The notes beneath the pieces are model-generated. The model saw only the letters and a list, made by a program, of their open reading frames with translations. It was not told the origin of the DNA and did not search any database. The translations under genes were made by a program, and so were the position numbers. Below, in pieces: positions 28,274 through 37,363 of a stretch of DNA of 64,000 bases. Position 1 is the first letter of the stretch. Every line of letters begins with the position of its first letter. The DNA comes from Kutzneria chonburiensis (GTDB taxonomy: Bacteria > Actinomycetota > Actinomycetes > Mycobacteriales > Pseudonocardiaceae). The DNA is taken from NCBI RefSeq assembly GCF_028622115.1, contig NZ_CP097263.1, positions 9,373,501 to 9,437,500 of the forward strand. Reading direction: 5' to 3'.

Positions 28274-29437
28274 ATGAACCGATTTCGAACGGCGCTCCTC
28301 GCCGGCGCATTACTGACGCTCGGACTGCCGGCCATCGCCGGGGCCGCGCCCGACACGACGATGCACGCCGCGTGCCCGGCGACGGTGTCGACCACGCCGA
28401 CCATGCACTGCTTCGCGCTCTACCGCACGGGACACAGCTTCGGCGTCAACGCGACGCCGGACGGCTACGGGCCGGCGGATCTCAGGGACGCGTACAAACT
28501 GCCGCAGACCGGCGGCGCGGGGCAGACGATCGCGATCGTCGATGCCTTCGACAATCCCAACGCCGAGGCCGACCTGGCCAAGTACCGGCAGCAGTTCGGG
28601 TTGTCGGCGTGCACGACGGCGAACGGCTGCTTCAAGAAGGTGAACCAGCGCGGCGCCGCGACTCCGCTGCCGGAGGGAAATCCGAACTGGGGCGTGGAAA
28701 TCTCCCTCGATCTGGACATGGTGTCGGCGGCCTGCCCGGACTGCCACATCCTGCTGGTCGAGGCGGACACGCCGTCGTCGGCGAACCTGGGCGCGGCCGA
28801 GGACACGGCGGCGGCGTCCGGCGCGAGCGCGATCTCCAACAGTTACGGCTCGGACGAGTACAACGGCATGGACGTCGACGCCAAGCACTTCCAGCACGCG
28901 GGCGTCGCGATTCTGGCCTCCAGCGGTGACTTCGGCTTCCAACCGGCGTCGTTTCCGGCGTCGCTGGCCAACGTCATCGCGGTCGGCGGCACCACGTTGA
29001 CCAAGGCTGACAACGCCCGTGGCTGGACGGAGACGGCCTGGTCGCGGGCGGGCAGCGGCTGTTCGGCGTGGATCCCGAAGCCGGCGTGGCAGCACGACGC
29101 CAACTGCGGGATGCGAACCGTCGCCGACATCTCGGCGGTCGCCGACTCGGATCCGGGCCTGGCCGTGTACGACACGTACGGGCTGGGCTCGTCGGCCGGT
29201 TGGATCACGGTCGGCGGCACCAGCGCGTCCTCGCCGTTCATCGCCGGGGTGATCGGGCTGGCCGGCAACGGCAGCCAGCTGACCGACGCGTCCTCGCTCT
29301 ACGCCCACGCCGACAAGCTGTTCGACGTGGTCGGCGGCGAGAACGGGTGGTGTGGCGGCGACTACCTGTGCACCGGCCAGCAGGGTTACGACGCCCCGAC
29401 CGGCGTCGGCTCACCGAACGGGTTCGGCGCCTTCTAG
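28274..29437 (+). CDS. Secreted S53 (sedolisin-type) serine-carboxyl peptidase
   Basis: A 387-residue exported protease with a signal peptide ending AIAGAAP. It begins the mature region with YGPADLRDAYKLP, as sedolisins do. The Glu/Asp pair is in WGVEISLDLDMV, the oxyanion Asp in ILASSGDFGF and the nucleophile in VGGTSASSPF. The usual long prodomain is absent; only about 45 residues precede the catalytic domain. The gene directly upstream encodes a secreted propeptide-like protein. Acid-type proteases of this kind work outside the cell. Confidence 0.85.
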   Translation: MNRFRTALLAGALLTLGLPAIAGAAPDTTMHAACPATVSTTPTMHCFALYRTGHSFGVNATPDGYGPADLRDAYKLPQTGGAGQTIAIVDAFDNPNAEADLAKYRQQFGLSACTTANGCFKKVNQRGAATPLPEGNPNWGVEISLDLDMVSAACPDCHILLVEADTPSSANLGAAEDTAAASGASAISNSYGSDEYNGMDVDAKHFQHAGVAILASSGDFGFQPASFPASLANVIAVGGTTLTKADNARGWTETAWSRAGSGCSAWIPKPAWQHDANCGMRTVADISAVADSDPGLAVYDTYGLGSSAGWITVGGTSASSPFIAGVIGLAGNGSQLTDASSLYAHADKLFDVVGGENGWCGGDYLCTGQQGYDAPTGVGSPNGFGAF

Positions 29438-29446
29438 CCTGGCCGG

Positions 29447-30034
29447 GTGGCTGAATCTCCCATGCTCGGTGTGGTGGCGTCCGGCGCGGGCGGCGTCGAG
29501 GGCCTGTTCGACGAGCTCGTCCGTCCCGCGCTGGACGCCGGCTGGCGGGTCGGCGTCACGCTGACGCCGACCGCCGGCCGGTGGTTCCGCGACGCCGGCC
29601 TGGTCGCCGAGATCGAGGCGGCCACCGGACTTCCGCTGCGCGTCGAGTCGCGGCTGCCGGGCGAGCGCAAGCCGCATCCGCCGGTCGACACGTACGTCGT
29701 TGCACCGGCCACCGCCAACACCGTCGCCAAGCTCGCGCTCGGTTTCGGCGACAACCAGGCGCTCACGCAGGTTTCCGAGGCGATCGGCACCGACGGTGTC
29801 GAGGTCGTCGTCTTCCCCTGCGTCAACGCCGCCCATGTCCGGCATCCGGCCTGGTCCGGGCACGTCGCCGCGTTGAAATCGGCCGGCGTGCGGCTCGTCG
29901 ACGGCCCGGACGTCTGGCCGCTGACGGAGCCACGATCGGGGGAATGGCACCCGATTCCGTGGCAAGCGGTGCTCGACGCGGTCAACGCGACCCGCGGCGT
30001 CCACCGCCCGGGTGACCCGGTATGGTCCCCGTAA
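29447..30034 (+). CDS. Flavoprotein (HFCD/phosphopantothenoylcysteine decarboxylase-like)
   Basis: A 195-residue flavin-fold protein with VVASGAGGVEGL, then the FMN-binding APATANTVAKLALGFGDN motif (PxTANT) and VVFPCVNAAHVRHPAW. Family members decarboxylate cysteine residues or related peptide thiols; the short actinobacterial form has unknown substrate. The GTG at 29447 lies 9 nt after the S53 stop. The next gene follows after 32 nt. Confidence 0.85.
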   Translation: MAESPMLGVVASGAGGVEGLFDELVRPALDAGWRVGVTLTPTAGRWFRDAGLVAEIEAATGLPLRVESRLPGERKPHPPVDTYVVAPATANTVAKLALGFGDNQALTQVSEAIGTDGVEVVVFPCVNAAHVRHPAWSGHVAALKSAGVRLVDGPDVWPLTEPRSGEWHPIPWQAVLDAVNATRGVHRPGDPVWSP

Positions 30035-30066
30035 GATGATCAGGTGACCTGCTGGGGGCGGCCCTC

Positions 30067-31017
30067 GTGACTGCCATCGTGGACGGCTCCCGCCACACCC
30101 GTCCGACCTGGGCCGATGTGCCCGGTCGGGTGCGCGAGGTCATCGAGGCCAAGATCGGCGCGCCGGTGGTGCGCGCGCTCAGCCAGGCCGGCGGCTTCAC
30201 CCTCGGCCTCGCCTCCCGACTGCTGCTGGCCGACGGCCGCCGCGTGTTCGTCAAAGCGCTGCCGGCCGATCATCCGCTGGCCGGCGCGTACCGCTCCGAG
30301 GCGTCGGTGGTCTCCCGGCTGCCGGAGAATGTGCCATCGCCGCGACTGCTGCACGTCGTTGAAGGCCAGTGGATCGCGCTAGTACTCACCGATATAGATG
30401 GTGGCGAGCCCAACCTCCGCCCCGGTTCGGGCGATCTCGCCGCGGTGCTGTCGGCGCTGGGCAGTGCCTCGCGGACACTGACGCCGTGCCCGCTGAGTGA
30501 CGTGCCGAGCGTGCTGGACGATCTGGCCCCGATGCTGTGCGGCTGGACGTCTCTGCGGTCGGCCGCGGCGCGCGATCTCGACCCGTGGGCCCAGTCGAAC
30601 CTGGATTCGCTGGCCGCGATGGAGACTGCGTGGCAGCCGTGGGCCGAGGGCGACACGCTGCTGCACAACGAGTTACGGGTGGACAACATGATCCGGCGGG
30701 TCGAGGACGGCCGGGTGCTGCTGGTCGACTGGTCCTATCCGTCACGGGGCGCGGCGTGGCTGGACACGGTGACGATGGTGCCGCAGCTGATCATGGCCGG
30801 GCACGCGCCGGCCGACGCCGAGCGCCTTGTGCTTGGCCGTCCGGTGCTGGCCAAGGTGCCGGCCTGGGCGATCACCGGTTTCGCCGCGGCGCTGGCCGGA
30901 CGCTGGGAGCTGTCCAGCCGGCTGCCGGAGCCGACCGGCTGTGTCGGGCTGCGGCCGTACCAGTCCCGCGCGGCGGCCGCGGCGCTCGCCTGGATCGTGC
31001 ACCGGACCCGGTGGTAG
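30067..31017 (+). CDS. Aminoglycoside phosphotransferase (APH)-like kinase
   Basis: A 316-residue protein with the APH fold. Lys in RRVFVKALPAD is in the nucleotide site, DTLLHNELRVDNMI is the catalytic loop and LVDWSYPS is the metal-binding DW motif. The catalytic loop has Glu where most members have Asp (HxDxxxxN becomes HNELRVDN), so activity may be altered. Substrate unknown; antibiotic resistance should not be assumed. It converges on the VOC gene with 1 nt between the stops. Confidence 0.82.
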   Translation: MTAIVDGSRHTRPTWADVPGRVREVIEAKIGAPVVRALSQAGGFTLGLASRLLLADGRRVFVKALPADHPLAGAYRSEASVVSRLPENVPSPRLLHVVEGQWIALVLTDIDGGEPNLRPGSGDLAAVLSALGSASRTLTPCPLSDVPSVLDDLAPMLCGWTSLRSAAARDLDPWAQSNLDSLAAMETAWQPWAEGDTLLHNELRVDNMIRRVEDGRVLLVDWSYPSRGAAWLDTVTMVPQLIMAGHAPADAERLVLGRPVLAKVPAWAITGFAAALAGRWELSSRLPEPTGCVGLRPYQSRAAAAALAWIVHRTRW

Positions 31018-31018
31018 C

Positions 31019-31372
31019 TCAGCCGTTGCGGGAGCCGACGCAGAACTCGTTGCCCTCGGGGTCCTGCAAGACGCTCCAGGCCATGCCCGGGTACTTGAAC
31101 TCCTCGACCAGGGTGGCGCCCAGCTCGACCAACCTGGCCACCTCGGCCGGCCGGTCGGGTGTGCCCAGGTCGAGGTGAAGTCTGTTCTTGCCGGCACGGG
31201 GCTCGTCGACGCGTTGCAGCCCGATGTCGACGTTGTCGGTGGAGGACAGGACCAGCATGGCGCCCTCGTCGACCTCGTGGATGATCTCGGCGCCGAGCGC
31301 CGCCACCCAGAACTGCGCCAGCTTGCGGGTGTCGACGCAATCAATGGTGATCATGCGGATCCTCAGTGCCAT
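31019..31372 (-). CDS. VOC family (glyoxalase-like) protein
   Basis: A 117-residue single-module vicinal-oxygen-chelate protein: ITIDCVDTRKLAQFWVAALG, then RLHLDLGTPDRPAEVARLVE and the C-terminal WSVLQDPEGNEFCVG strand with the Glu ligand. Role unknown; members include resistance proteins and dioxygenases. An internal ATG (31354, MITIDC) is an alternative start. Confidence 0.85.
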   Translation of the reverse strand: MALRIRMITIDCVDTRKLAQFWVAALGAEIIHEVDEGAMLVLSSTDNVDIGLQRVDEPRAGKNRLHLDLGTPDRPAEVARLVELGATLVEEFKYPGMAWSVLQDPEGNEFCVGSRNG

Positions 31373-31492
31373 GCGCAGACGGTAATCGGCGACAAGGCCG
31401 GATCCGGCCGTTCCCGGTAACCGGTTGGAAAGCCTGCCCTCCCGTTCTCTACGCTCTGTACTTTCATCGACCCCGCACTAGGAGTTCGAGCC

Positions 31493-33241
31493 GTGATCAC
31501 GAGGATGTCGTCGTTGTTCCTGCGCACGCTGCGCGAGGACCCGGCGGACGCCGAGGTGCCCAGCCACAAGCTGCTGGTCCGCGCCGGTTACGTCCGCCGC
31601 GTCGCACCGGGCGGCTACTCGTGGCTGCCGCTCGGCCTGCGCACGCTGCGCCGGATCGAGCAGGTCGTGCGGGAGGAGATGGACGCGATCGGCGCGCAGG
31701 AGATCCATTTCCCCGCGCTGCTGCCCCGCGAGCCCTACGAGGCGACCAACCGGTGGACCGAGTACGGCCCCAACCTGTTCCGCCTCAAGGACCGCAAGGG
31801 CGCCGACTACCTGCTCGGCCCGACCCACGAGGAGCTGTTCACGCTCACCGTGAAGGGCGAGTACAGCTCCTACAAGGACTACCCGGTCACGCTGTACCAG
31901 ATCCAGACCAAGTACCGGGACGAGGCGCGGCCCCGCGCCGGCATCCTGCGCGGCCGCGAGTTCGTGATGAAGGACTCGTACTCCTTCGACCTGGACGACG
32001 AGGGCCTTGCCCGGTCCTACCAGGCGCACCGCGACGCGTACGTGCGCATCTTCGACCGCCTCGGCCTCGAGTACGTGGTGGTGAAGGCGACGTCCGGCGC
32101 CATGGGCGGCTCGGCCTCCGAGGAGTTCCTGGCCGTCGCGCCGACCGGCGAGGACACCTTCGTCCGCAGCACCGAGTCGGACTACGCGGCCAACGTCGAG
32201 GCGGTCGTCACGCCCGCGCCCGCGGCCCAGCCGATCGACGGCAAGGCCGAGGCGAAGGTACTCGCCACGCCCAACACGCCGACCATCGCCACGCTGGTCG
32301 AGTTCTTCAACAACGCCGGTCTCGGCCGTGAGTTCACCGCTGCCGACACGTTGAAGAACGTGCTGCTCAAGACCCGCCGTCCCGGCGAGGACAAGTGGGA
32401 GCTGCTGGCCATCGGCGTGCCCGGCGACCGCGAGGTGGACCAGAAGCGGCTGGAGGCGGCCCTGGAGCCGGCCGAGGTCGCGATGCTGGACGAGACCGAC
32501 TTCGCCGCGAACCCCTTCCTGGTCAAGGGCTACATCGGCCCGAAGGCGCTGCTGGACAACGGTGTGCGCTACCTGGTCGACCCCCGCGTGGTCACCGGCA
32601 CCGCCTGGATCACCGGCGCCGACCAGGACGGCCACCACGTGATGGACCTGGTGGTGGGCCGCGACTTCGTGCCCAGCGGCACGGTCGACGTGGCCGAGGT
32701 GCGCGAGGGCGACGCCTCGCCGGACGGCAAGGGCACCCTGGTGGCGGCCCGCGGCATCGAGATCGGCCACGTGTTCCAGCTGGGCCGCAAGTACGCCGAC
32801 GCCTTCGGGCTGGACGCGCTGGGTCCGGACAGCAAGCCCATCCGGATCACCATGGGTTCCTACGGCGTCGGCGTCTCGCGGCTGGTCGCCGTGATCGCCG
32901 AGCAGTACTTCGACGACCGTGGCCTGGTGTGGCCCCGGATCGTCGCGCCGGCCGACGTGCACGTGGTCATCGCCGGCAAGGACGACGCGGTCCGCGAGGG
33001 CGCCGAGAAGCTGGCCGCCGAGCTGTCGGCCGCCGGCATCGAGGTGCTGCTGGACGACCGCAAGGCCTCGCCCGGCGTGAAGTTCGCCGACGCCGAGCTG
33101 ATCGGCGTGCCGACCATCCTGGTCGTCGGCCGCGGCCTGGCCAGCGGCGTCGTCGAGATCAAGGACCGGGCCACCGGCGAGCGCGGCGACGTCCCGGTGG
33201 ACGAGGCCGTGGCGCAGCTGGTCAAGCTGGTCCGGGGCTGA
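31493..33241 (+). CDS. proS: Prolyl-tRNA synthetase
   Basis: A 582-residue class II synthetase, bacterial type with the insertion (editing) domain between motifs 2 and 3. Motif 1 lies around [17 protein letters not shown], motif 2 is [20 protein letters not shown], and motif 3 is [16 protein letters not shown]; the editing domain carries the conserved GPKALLD and [11 protein letters not shown] blocks. It has a C-terminal anticodon-binding domain ([19 protein letters not shown]). GTG 31493 is the track start; ATG 31505 ([12 protein letters not shown]) is possible. Confidence 0.95.
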   Translation: MITRMSSLFLRTLREDPADAEVPSHKLLVRAGYVRRVAPGGYSWLPLGLRTLRRIEQVVREEMDAIGAQEIHFPALLPREPYEATNRWTEYGPNLFRLKDRKGADYLLGPTHEELFTLTVKGEYSSYKDYPVTLYQIQTKYRDEARPRAGILRGREFVMKDSYSFDLDDEGLARSYQAHRDAYVRIFDRLGLEYVVVKATSGAMGGSASEEFLAVAPTGEDTFVRSTESDYAANVEAVVTPAPAAQPIDGKAEAKVLATPNTPTIATLVEFFNNAGLGREFTAADTLKNVLLKTRRPGEDKWELLAIGVPGDREVDQKRLEAALEPAEVAMLDETDFAANPFLVKGYIGPKALLDNGVRYLVDPRVVTGTAWITGADQDGHHVMDLVVGRDFVPSGTVDVAEVREGDASPDGKGTLVAARGIEIGHVFQLGRKYADAFGLDALGPDSKPIRITMGSYGVGVSRLVAVIAEQYFDDRGLVWPRIVAPADVHVVIAGKDDAVREGAEKLAAELSAAGIEVLLDDRKASPGVKFADAELIGVPTILVVGRGLASGVVEIKDRATGERGDVPVDEAVAQLVKLVRG

Positions 33242-33265
33242 GCCCGAGCGGCCCGGCGGCTGGGT

Positions 33266-34267
33266 TCAGCCGCTGGGCCGCATCGACGTCATGATCTTCA
33301 TGGCGTCGTCGTCGGTGAGCGCGTTGGGCACGCCCTGGTCGGCGAACAGCACCAGGATCACCGAGCCGGTGTCGGAGGTCTTCACCGCCGCGGCGTAGAC
33401 CTTGGCCTTCGGCGGCGTGCACGGATTGGTCGACTTCGGCGTGGTGATGTCGACGACCGACAGCGTGGCGCTGACCTTGCCGTCGGAGATCTTGATCTGC
33501 TTGGCCGGCTCGGCCTGCACGTCCGGGGCCTGGCCCGAGTCCGACTTGTAGGCCACGGTCGCCCAGTGCTTGGCCGTGTCCGGCGCGGACTGGTCGGGGC
33601 CCTCGGTGTCGTTCGCGGTGACGGCGGTGCCGGCCCGCACCGAGCCGGCCTGCCCGGCGCAGTAGCCCTTCAGGTAGTACGCGGCGCCGGTGCCGGTGAC
33701 GAAGTCACCGTCGGACGGGCCCATGCCGGCGATCGCGTCCGGGTCGTCCTTGGTCCACTGCGTCTTCGGCACGTCGTAGGCCACGTTGCGGCGGTTGGAC
33801 ACCGCGACCTGCCAGCCCGGAACCCGTGGATCGAGCGGCTTCTTGCCGGTCGTCGTGGTCGGCGCCGGCTGCTGCGTGCGCTCGCCGGCCTGTAGTTGCC
33901 CGCTGCGGCCCAGCAGGATCACCGTCGTCACGACGCCGGCCAGCACCAGCACGCCGACCAGCGTCAACACGATCGTCAGCGTGCGGCGGTTGCGCGGCGG
34001 CGGGCCCTGCGGCGGCTGCTGGTACATGCCGAAGCCGCCGTAGTTGGACTGGTACGGCTGCTGTTGGTACTGCTGCGGCGGCGGTTGCTGCTGGTAGCCG
34101 GGGTACTGCGGCTGGCCGTAGTTGTAGCCGGGATATTGCGGCTGTTGCTGGGCCTGCTGCTGGCCGTACGGCTGCTGCTGATACCCGGGAACTCCCTGCG
34201 GCCCCGAGGAGTCCGGCCCGCCGGCCTGGCTGTCCCCGTAGCCCGATCCACCGCTCGGCCACGTCAC
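33266..34267 (-). CDS. Membrane-anchored protein with Gln/Pro/Tyr-rich N-terminus
   Basis: A 333-residue type II membrane protein. The first 90 residues are low-complexity (PQYPGYNYGQPQYPGYQQQP-type), followed by a basic RNRR, one helix (LTIVLTLVGVLVLAGVVTTV) and an extracytoplasmic domain of about 200 residues with two cysteines (GYCAGQ, NPCTPPK) that could form a disulfide. Such proteins are common in actinobacteria. Function unknown. It converges on proS. Confidence 0.75.
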   Translation of the reverse strand: MTWPSGGSGYGDSQAGGPDSSGPQGVPGYQQQPYGQQQAQQQPQYPGYNYGQPQYPGYQQQPPPQQYQQQPYQSNYGGFGMYQQPPQGPPPRNRRTLTIVLTLVGVLVLAGVVTTVILLGRSGQLQAGERTQQPAPTTTTGKKPLDPRVPGWQVAVSNRRNVAYDVPKTQWTKDDPDAIAGMGPSDGDFVTGTGAAYYLKGYCAGQAGSVRAGTAVTANDTEGPDQSAPDTAKHWATVAYKSDSGQAPDVQAEPAKQIKISDGKVSATLSVVDITTPKSTNPCTPPKAKVYAAAVKTSDTGSVILVLFADQGVPNALTDDDAMKIMTSMRPSG

Positions 34268-34366
34268 GGCCGCAAACGCTACCGGTTGGGCAGTCTTCTG
34301 TCAGACGACCTGCGGCAATACCTGGTGGGACTGGTGCGGGGGCAGTGGTCCGGGTACTACTCGTGC

Positions 34367-35725
34367 ATGGCGACCAACGAGACCATTCCGGCGGATGTCC
34401 CCGAGGTCGACCCACTGGTCGAACGGCTGCGGGCCCAGGACGTCGAGGTGGTCGCGCTGTCCTTCGTGGACAACGCCGGCATCGCGCGGGTGAAGACGGT
34501 GCCGCTGCCCAAGTTGGCGGCCGCCGTACGGTCCGGCGTCGGGGCGTCGCCGTGCTTCGAGACCTTCTGCTTCGACGACATCATGGTGCAGGGCCGGTTC
34601 CTCGGCGGTCCCGACGGCGACCTCCGGCTCGTGCCGGACCTGGCCCGGATCGTGCCGCTGGCCGCGCAGACCGGGTGGGCGTGGGTGCCCGCGGACAAGT
34701 TCCACCAGGAAGGCGGCCGGTTCGAAGCGTGCCAGCGTGCCTTCGCGGCGGCGCAGGTCGAGGCGGCCGCGGCGCGTGGGCTGGAGCTGCGGATGGCGTT
34801 CGAGACGGAGTGGGCGCTGCTGACCCCGTCCGGCGAGCCCGTCTTCGACGGCCCGGCCTATGGCTCGATCCGACTGGAGCAGATCGCCGACTACAGCCGT
34901 GAGCTCCTGGCTGTGCTGCGCGCGCAGGACGTCAACGTCGAGCAGTTCCACCCCGAGTACGCCGCCGGGCAGCTGGAGGTGTCGGTCGAGCACAACGACC
35001 CGGTCGGCGCGGCCGACGACGTGCTGCTGGTCCGGCACACCATCCGGCGGGTCAGTCACCTGCACGGGTGGCGGTCCAGTTTCGCCCCGGTGCTCACCCC
35101 CGACGCCGTCGGCAGCGGCGCACATCTCCATCTGTCCGTTGTGGACCAGTTCAGCGGCGGCGGCGGTCCGTTCGGGTTGCCGCCGGTCGGCGAGGCGTTC
35201 CTGGCCGGGGTGTTGCGTGAGCTGCCGGCGCTCGTCGCGGTCGGCGCCGGCAATCCGGCCAGCTTCCTGCGCGCGGCGCCGTCGCGGTGGGCCGGCGTCT
35301 GGCAGGCGTGGGGCCGGGAGACCCGGGAGGCGGCGGTCCGGTTCATCACCGGCGTGGCCGGCCTCGGCGCGACGGCCGCCAATGCCGAGGTGAAGTGCTT
35401 CGACGCGACGGCCAACCCGTACCTCGTGGTCGGCTCCGTCATCGCCGCCGGTCTGGCCGGCGTCGACGAGGGACTGCGGCTGCCGCCGCCCATCACGGGG
35501 GATCCCGCAAATCTGGAGGAAAGCGTACGAATTGCTGCCGGTGTGCAACGGCTGCCGGAATCGCCGGCGGCGGCCGCAAACGCTTTCGCCTCGTCGAAGG
35601 TGCTGGCCGAGGCGATGGGGGAGGTGCTGCACGACAGCGTGCTCACCGTCCGCCGAGGGGAAGCCGAACGGTTCGCCGACGCGTCGCCGGCCGAGTTGGC
35701 CGCGCTCACCCGGTGGCGGTGGTAG
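34367..35725 (+). CDS. Glutamine synthetase-like ligase (FluG C-terminal type)
   Basis: A 452-residue GS-fold protein. It has the N-terminal beta-grasp region (VVALSFVDNAGIARVKTVPL), the FETEWALL metal strand, QFHPEYAAGQLEVSVEHNDP, GSGAHLHLSV (ATP/metal) and NAEVKCFDATANPYLVVGSV. It lacks the adenylylation loop of GlnA, so it is a gamma-glutamyl-type ligase of another substrate. The stop is followed within 3 nt by an amidohydrolase gene; together they match the two halves of fungal FluG. No firm substrate. Confidence 0.85.
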   Translation: MATNETIPADVPEVDPLVERLRAQDVEVVALSFVDNAGIARVKTVPLPKLAAAVRSGVGASPCFETFCFDDIMVQGRFLGGPDGDLRLVPDLARIVPLAAQTGWAWVPADKFHQEGGRFEACQRAFAAAQVEAAAARGLELRMAFETEWALLTPSGEPVFDGPAYGSIRLEQIADYSRELLAVLRAQDVNVEQFHPEYAAGQLEVSVEHNDPVGAADDVLLVRHTIRRVSHLHGWRSSFAPVLTPDAVGSGAHLHLSVVDQFSGGGGPFGLPPVGEAFLAGVLRELPALVAVGAGNPASFLRAAPSRWAGVWQAWGRETREAAVRFITGVAGLGATAANAEVKCFDATANPYLVVGSVIAAGLAGVDEGLRLPPPITGDPANLEESVRIAAGVQRLPESPAAAANAFASSKVLAEAMGEVLHDSVLTVRRGEAERFADASPAELAALTRWRW

Positions 35726-35727
35726 CC

Positions 35728-36852
35728 GTGGTGACCGACGACCTCGTGCTCGTCGACCAGCACTGCCACGGCGTCGTCGCCGGCGACCTGGACCGCGGGC
35801 AGTTTGCTGGACTTTTGACAGAATCCTCCAGTTTTCACAACTCCTTCGAGTCGATGCTCGGGCTGGCGGTGCGTCGGTGGTGTGCGCCGCGGCTCGAGTT
35901 GCCGGCGCACTGTTCCATCGACGAGTACCTGGACCGCCGAGCCCAGTTGGGCTGGCGGGAGGTAAGTGCAAAATTGCTCGGTTCTGTCGGCGTGGGGTCG
36001 TGGCTGCTGGACACCGGCCTGTCGCCGGCCGACACGCCGCTGACCAAACCGGAGGAGTTTGCACATCTCGCCGGCGGTGACACGTTCGAGGTGCTTCGCC
36101 TGGAGGCCGTCGCCGAGCAGGTCGCGGCAAAAGAAGTCGAAGTTGCAAATTTCCTCGAGTTCGTCGAAGCCGAGGTGCGTGCCGGGGTCCAGGCCGGTGC
36201 CGTCGGACTGAAGAGCGTCGTCGCCTACCGGACCGGTCTCGAACTGCCGGCCGAGCCGCCGACCGACGTCGAGGTCGCGGCAGCCGCGAGCGCGTGGCTG
36301 CGGTGGGGCGGCCGGCGGCTGGACGACCCGATCCTGCTCGCGTGGCTGGTGCACCTCGGCGTGCGAATCAGTGCGGAATTGAAAATTCCTCTGCAGTTGC
36401 ACACCGGGTTCGGCGACGACGACGTCCGGTTGCACCGCGCCGACCCGGCGTTGCTCGGTGACTTCCTGAACGCCACCAAGTCCACCGGTGCAACCGTTGC
36501 GTTGCTCCACACCTGGCCCTTCCATCGCAACGCCGGCTATCTCGCACATGTCTTCCCACATGTGCTCGTCGACGTCGGGTTGGCCGTCCCCTATGTGGGT
36601 GATCGTGCCGGCGCGGTGCTGGCCGAACTGCTGGAGCTCGCCCCGTTCCGGTCGGTCTGCTTCTCGTCCGACGGCTACGGCCTGCCCGAGCTGCACCATC
36701 TCGGCGCCTCGCTGTGGCGGCGGGCGCTCGGCCGGCTGATCGACGACTGGCTGGCCGACGACGTCCTGACCGTCGCCGACGCCGACGCTTTCGCGGGCAA
36801 CTTTGCCGCGGGCAACTGTTGCCGCGCGTACGGCCTGACCCCGCCCGCGTGA
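35728..36852 (+). CDS. Amidohydrolase (FluG N-terminal type)
   Basis: A protein of about 374 residues with the TIM-barrel amidohydrolase pattern: VLVDQHCHGV (HxH), the LKSVVAYRTGLEL Lys region, LQLHTGFGDDDV, LLHTWPFHRNAGYL and SSDGYGLPELHHLG (catalytic Asp). It should hydrolyse an amide or related substrate linked to the neighbouring ligase. The start is uncertain (GTG at 35713, 35728 or 35731). Several stretches (for example 35805-35850, 35960-35985, 36050-36075, 36125-36165 and 36365-36395) use AT-rich codons that match the intergenic repeat words, an unusual feature for this genome. Confidence 0.82.
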   Translation: MVTDDLVLVDQHCHGVVAGDLDRGQFAGLLTESSSFHNSFESMLGLAVRRWCAPRLELPAHCSIDEYLDRRAQLGWREVSAKLLGSVGVGSWLLDTGLSPADTPLTKPEEFAHLAGGDTFEVLRLEAVAEQVAAKEVEVANFLEFVEAEVRAGVQAGAVGLKSVVAYRTGLELPAEPPTDVEVAAAASAWLRWGGRRLDDPILLAWLVHLGVRISAELKIPLQLHTGFGDDDVRLHRADPALLGDFLNATKSTGATVALLHTWPFHRNAGYLAHVFPHVLVDVGLAVPYVGDRAGAVLAELLELAPFRSVCFSSDGYGLPELHHLGASLWRRALGRLIDDWLADDVLTVADADAFAGNFAAGNCCRAYGLTPPA

Positions 36853-36870
36853 TCCACGTATCCTGCGACC

Positions 36871-37344
36871 ATGTCCGCAGGCACCCAGGCGTCGGAGTCG
36901 ACGAGCGCCTACCCGAGGTGGCTGGTCGTCAGCACGCTGGTGCTGTCGCTGGCCGGCCTCGCCGTGGCGATCTACATGACGATCAGCCACTTCACCGACA
37001 ACGCCGCCCTGGTCTGCCAGGTCAACGCCGTGATCGACTGCGCGCAGGTCACCTCCAGCCCGCAGTCGTACGTGTTCGGCATTCCGGTCGCGGTGCTCGG
37101 GCTCGTCTACTTCGTGCCGATGACCGTGCTGACCAGCCCCTGGGCCTGGCGCTCCGAGTTGCCCGCCGTCCGATTGCTGCGGCTGGCCGGCGTCGGCGTC
37201 GGGCTGCTGTTCGTGGTCTACCTGGTCACCGTCGAGCTGGCCGTCATCGGCAAGATCTGCGAGTGGTGCACCGGCGTGCACGTCATCACCATCGCGCTGT
37301 TCGCACTCGTCGTGGTGGGTGAATACCGCTCAAGGCCCGCGTAG
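36871..37344 (+). CDS. VKOR family membrane oxidoreductase
   Basis: A 157-residue vitamin K epoxide reductase homologue with four helices. The active-site CxxC is KICEWCTGVH near the fourth helix, and the shuttle cysteines are CQVNAVIDCAQV. It reoxidises periplasmic-side DsbA-like proteins using quinone. It lacks the fused thioredoxin domain seen in some actinobacteria. ATG 36871 follows the amidohydrolase stop by 18 nt. Confidence 0.9.
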   Translation: MSAGTQASESTSAYPRWLVVSTLVLSLAGLAVAIYMTISHFTDNAALVCQVNAVIDCAQVTSSPQSYVFGIPVAVLGLVYFVPMTVLTSPWAWRSELPAVRLLRLAGVGVGLLFVVYLVTVELAVIGKICEWCTGVHVITIALFALVVVGEYRSRPA

Positions 37345-37363
37345 CCCCTGTTGATCATCGGTA

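Noticed and set aside
30067-31017. Aminoglycoside resistance gene
   Set aside because: Only the general APH fold is supported; the catalytic Asp is changed and no resistance context exists.
31373-31492. T-box or other riboswitch before proS, and likewise before trpS and valS
   Set aside because: No T-box sequence or specifier-stem pattern could be seen; the leaders are short.
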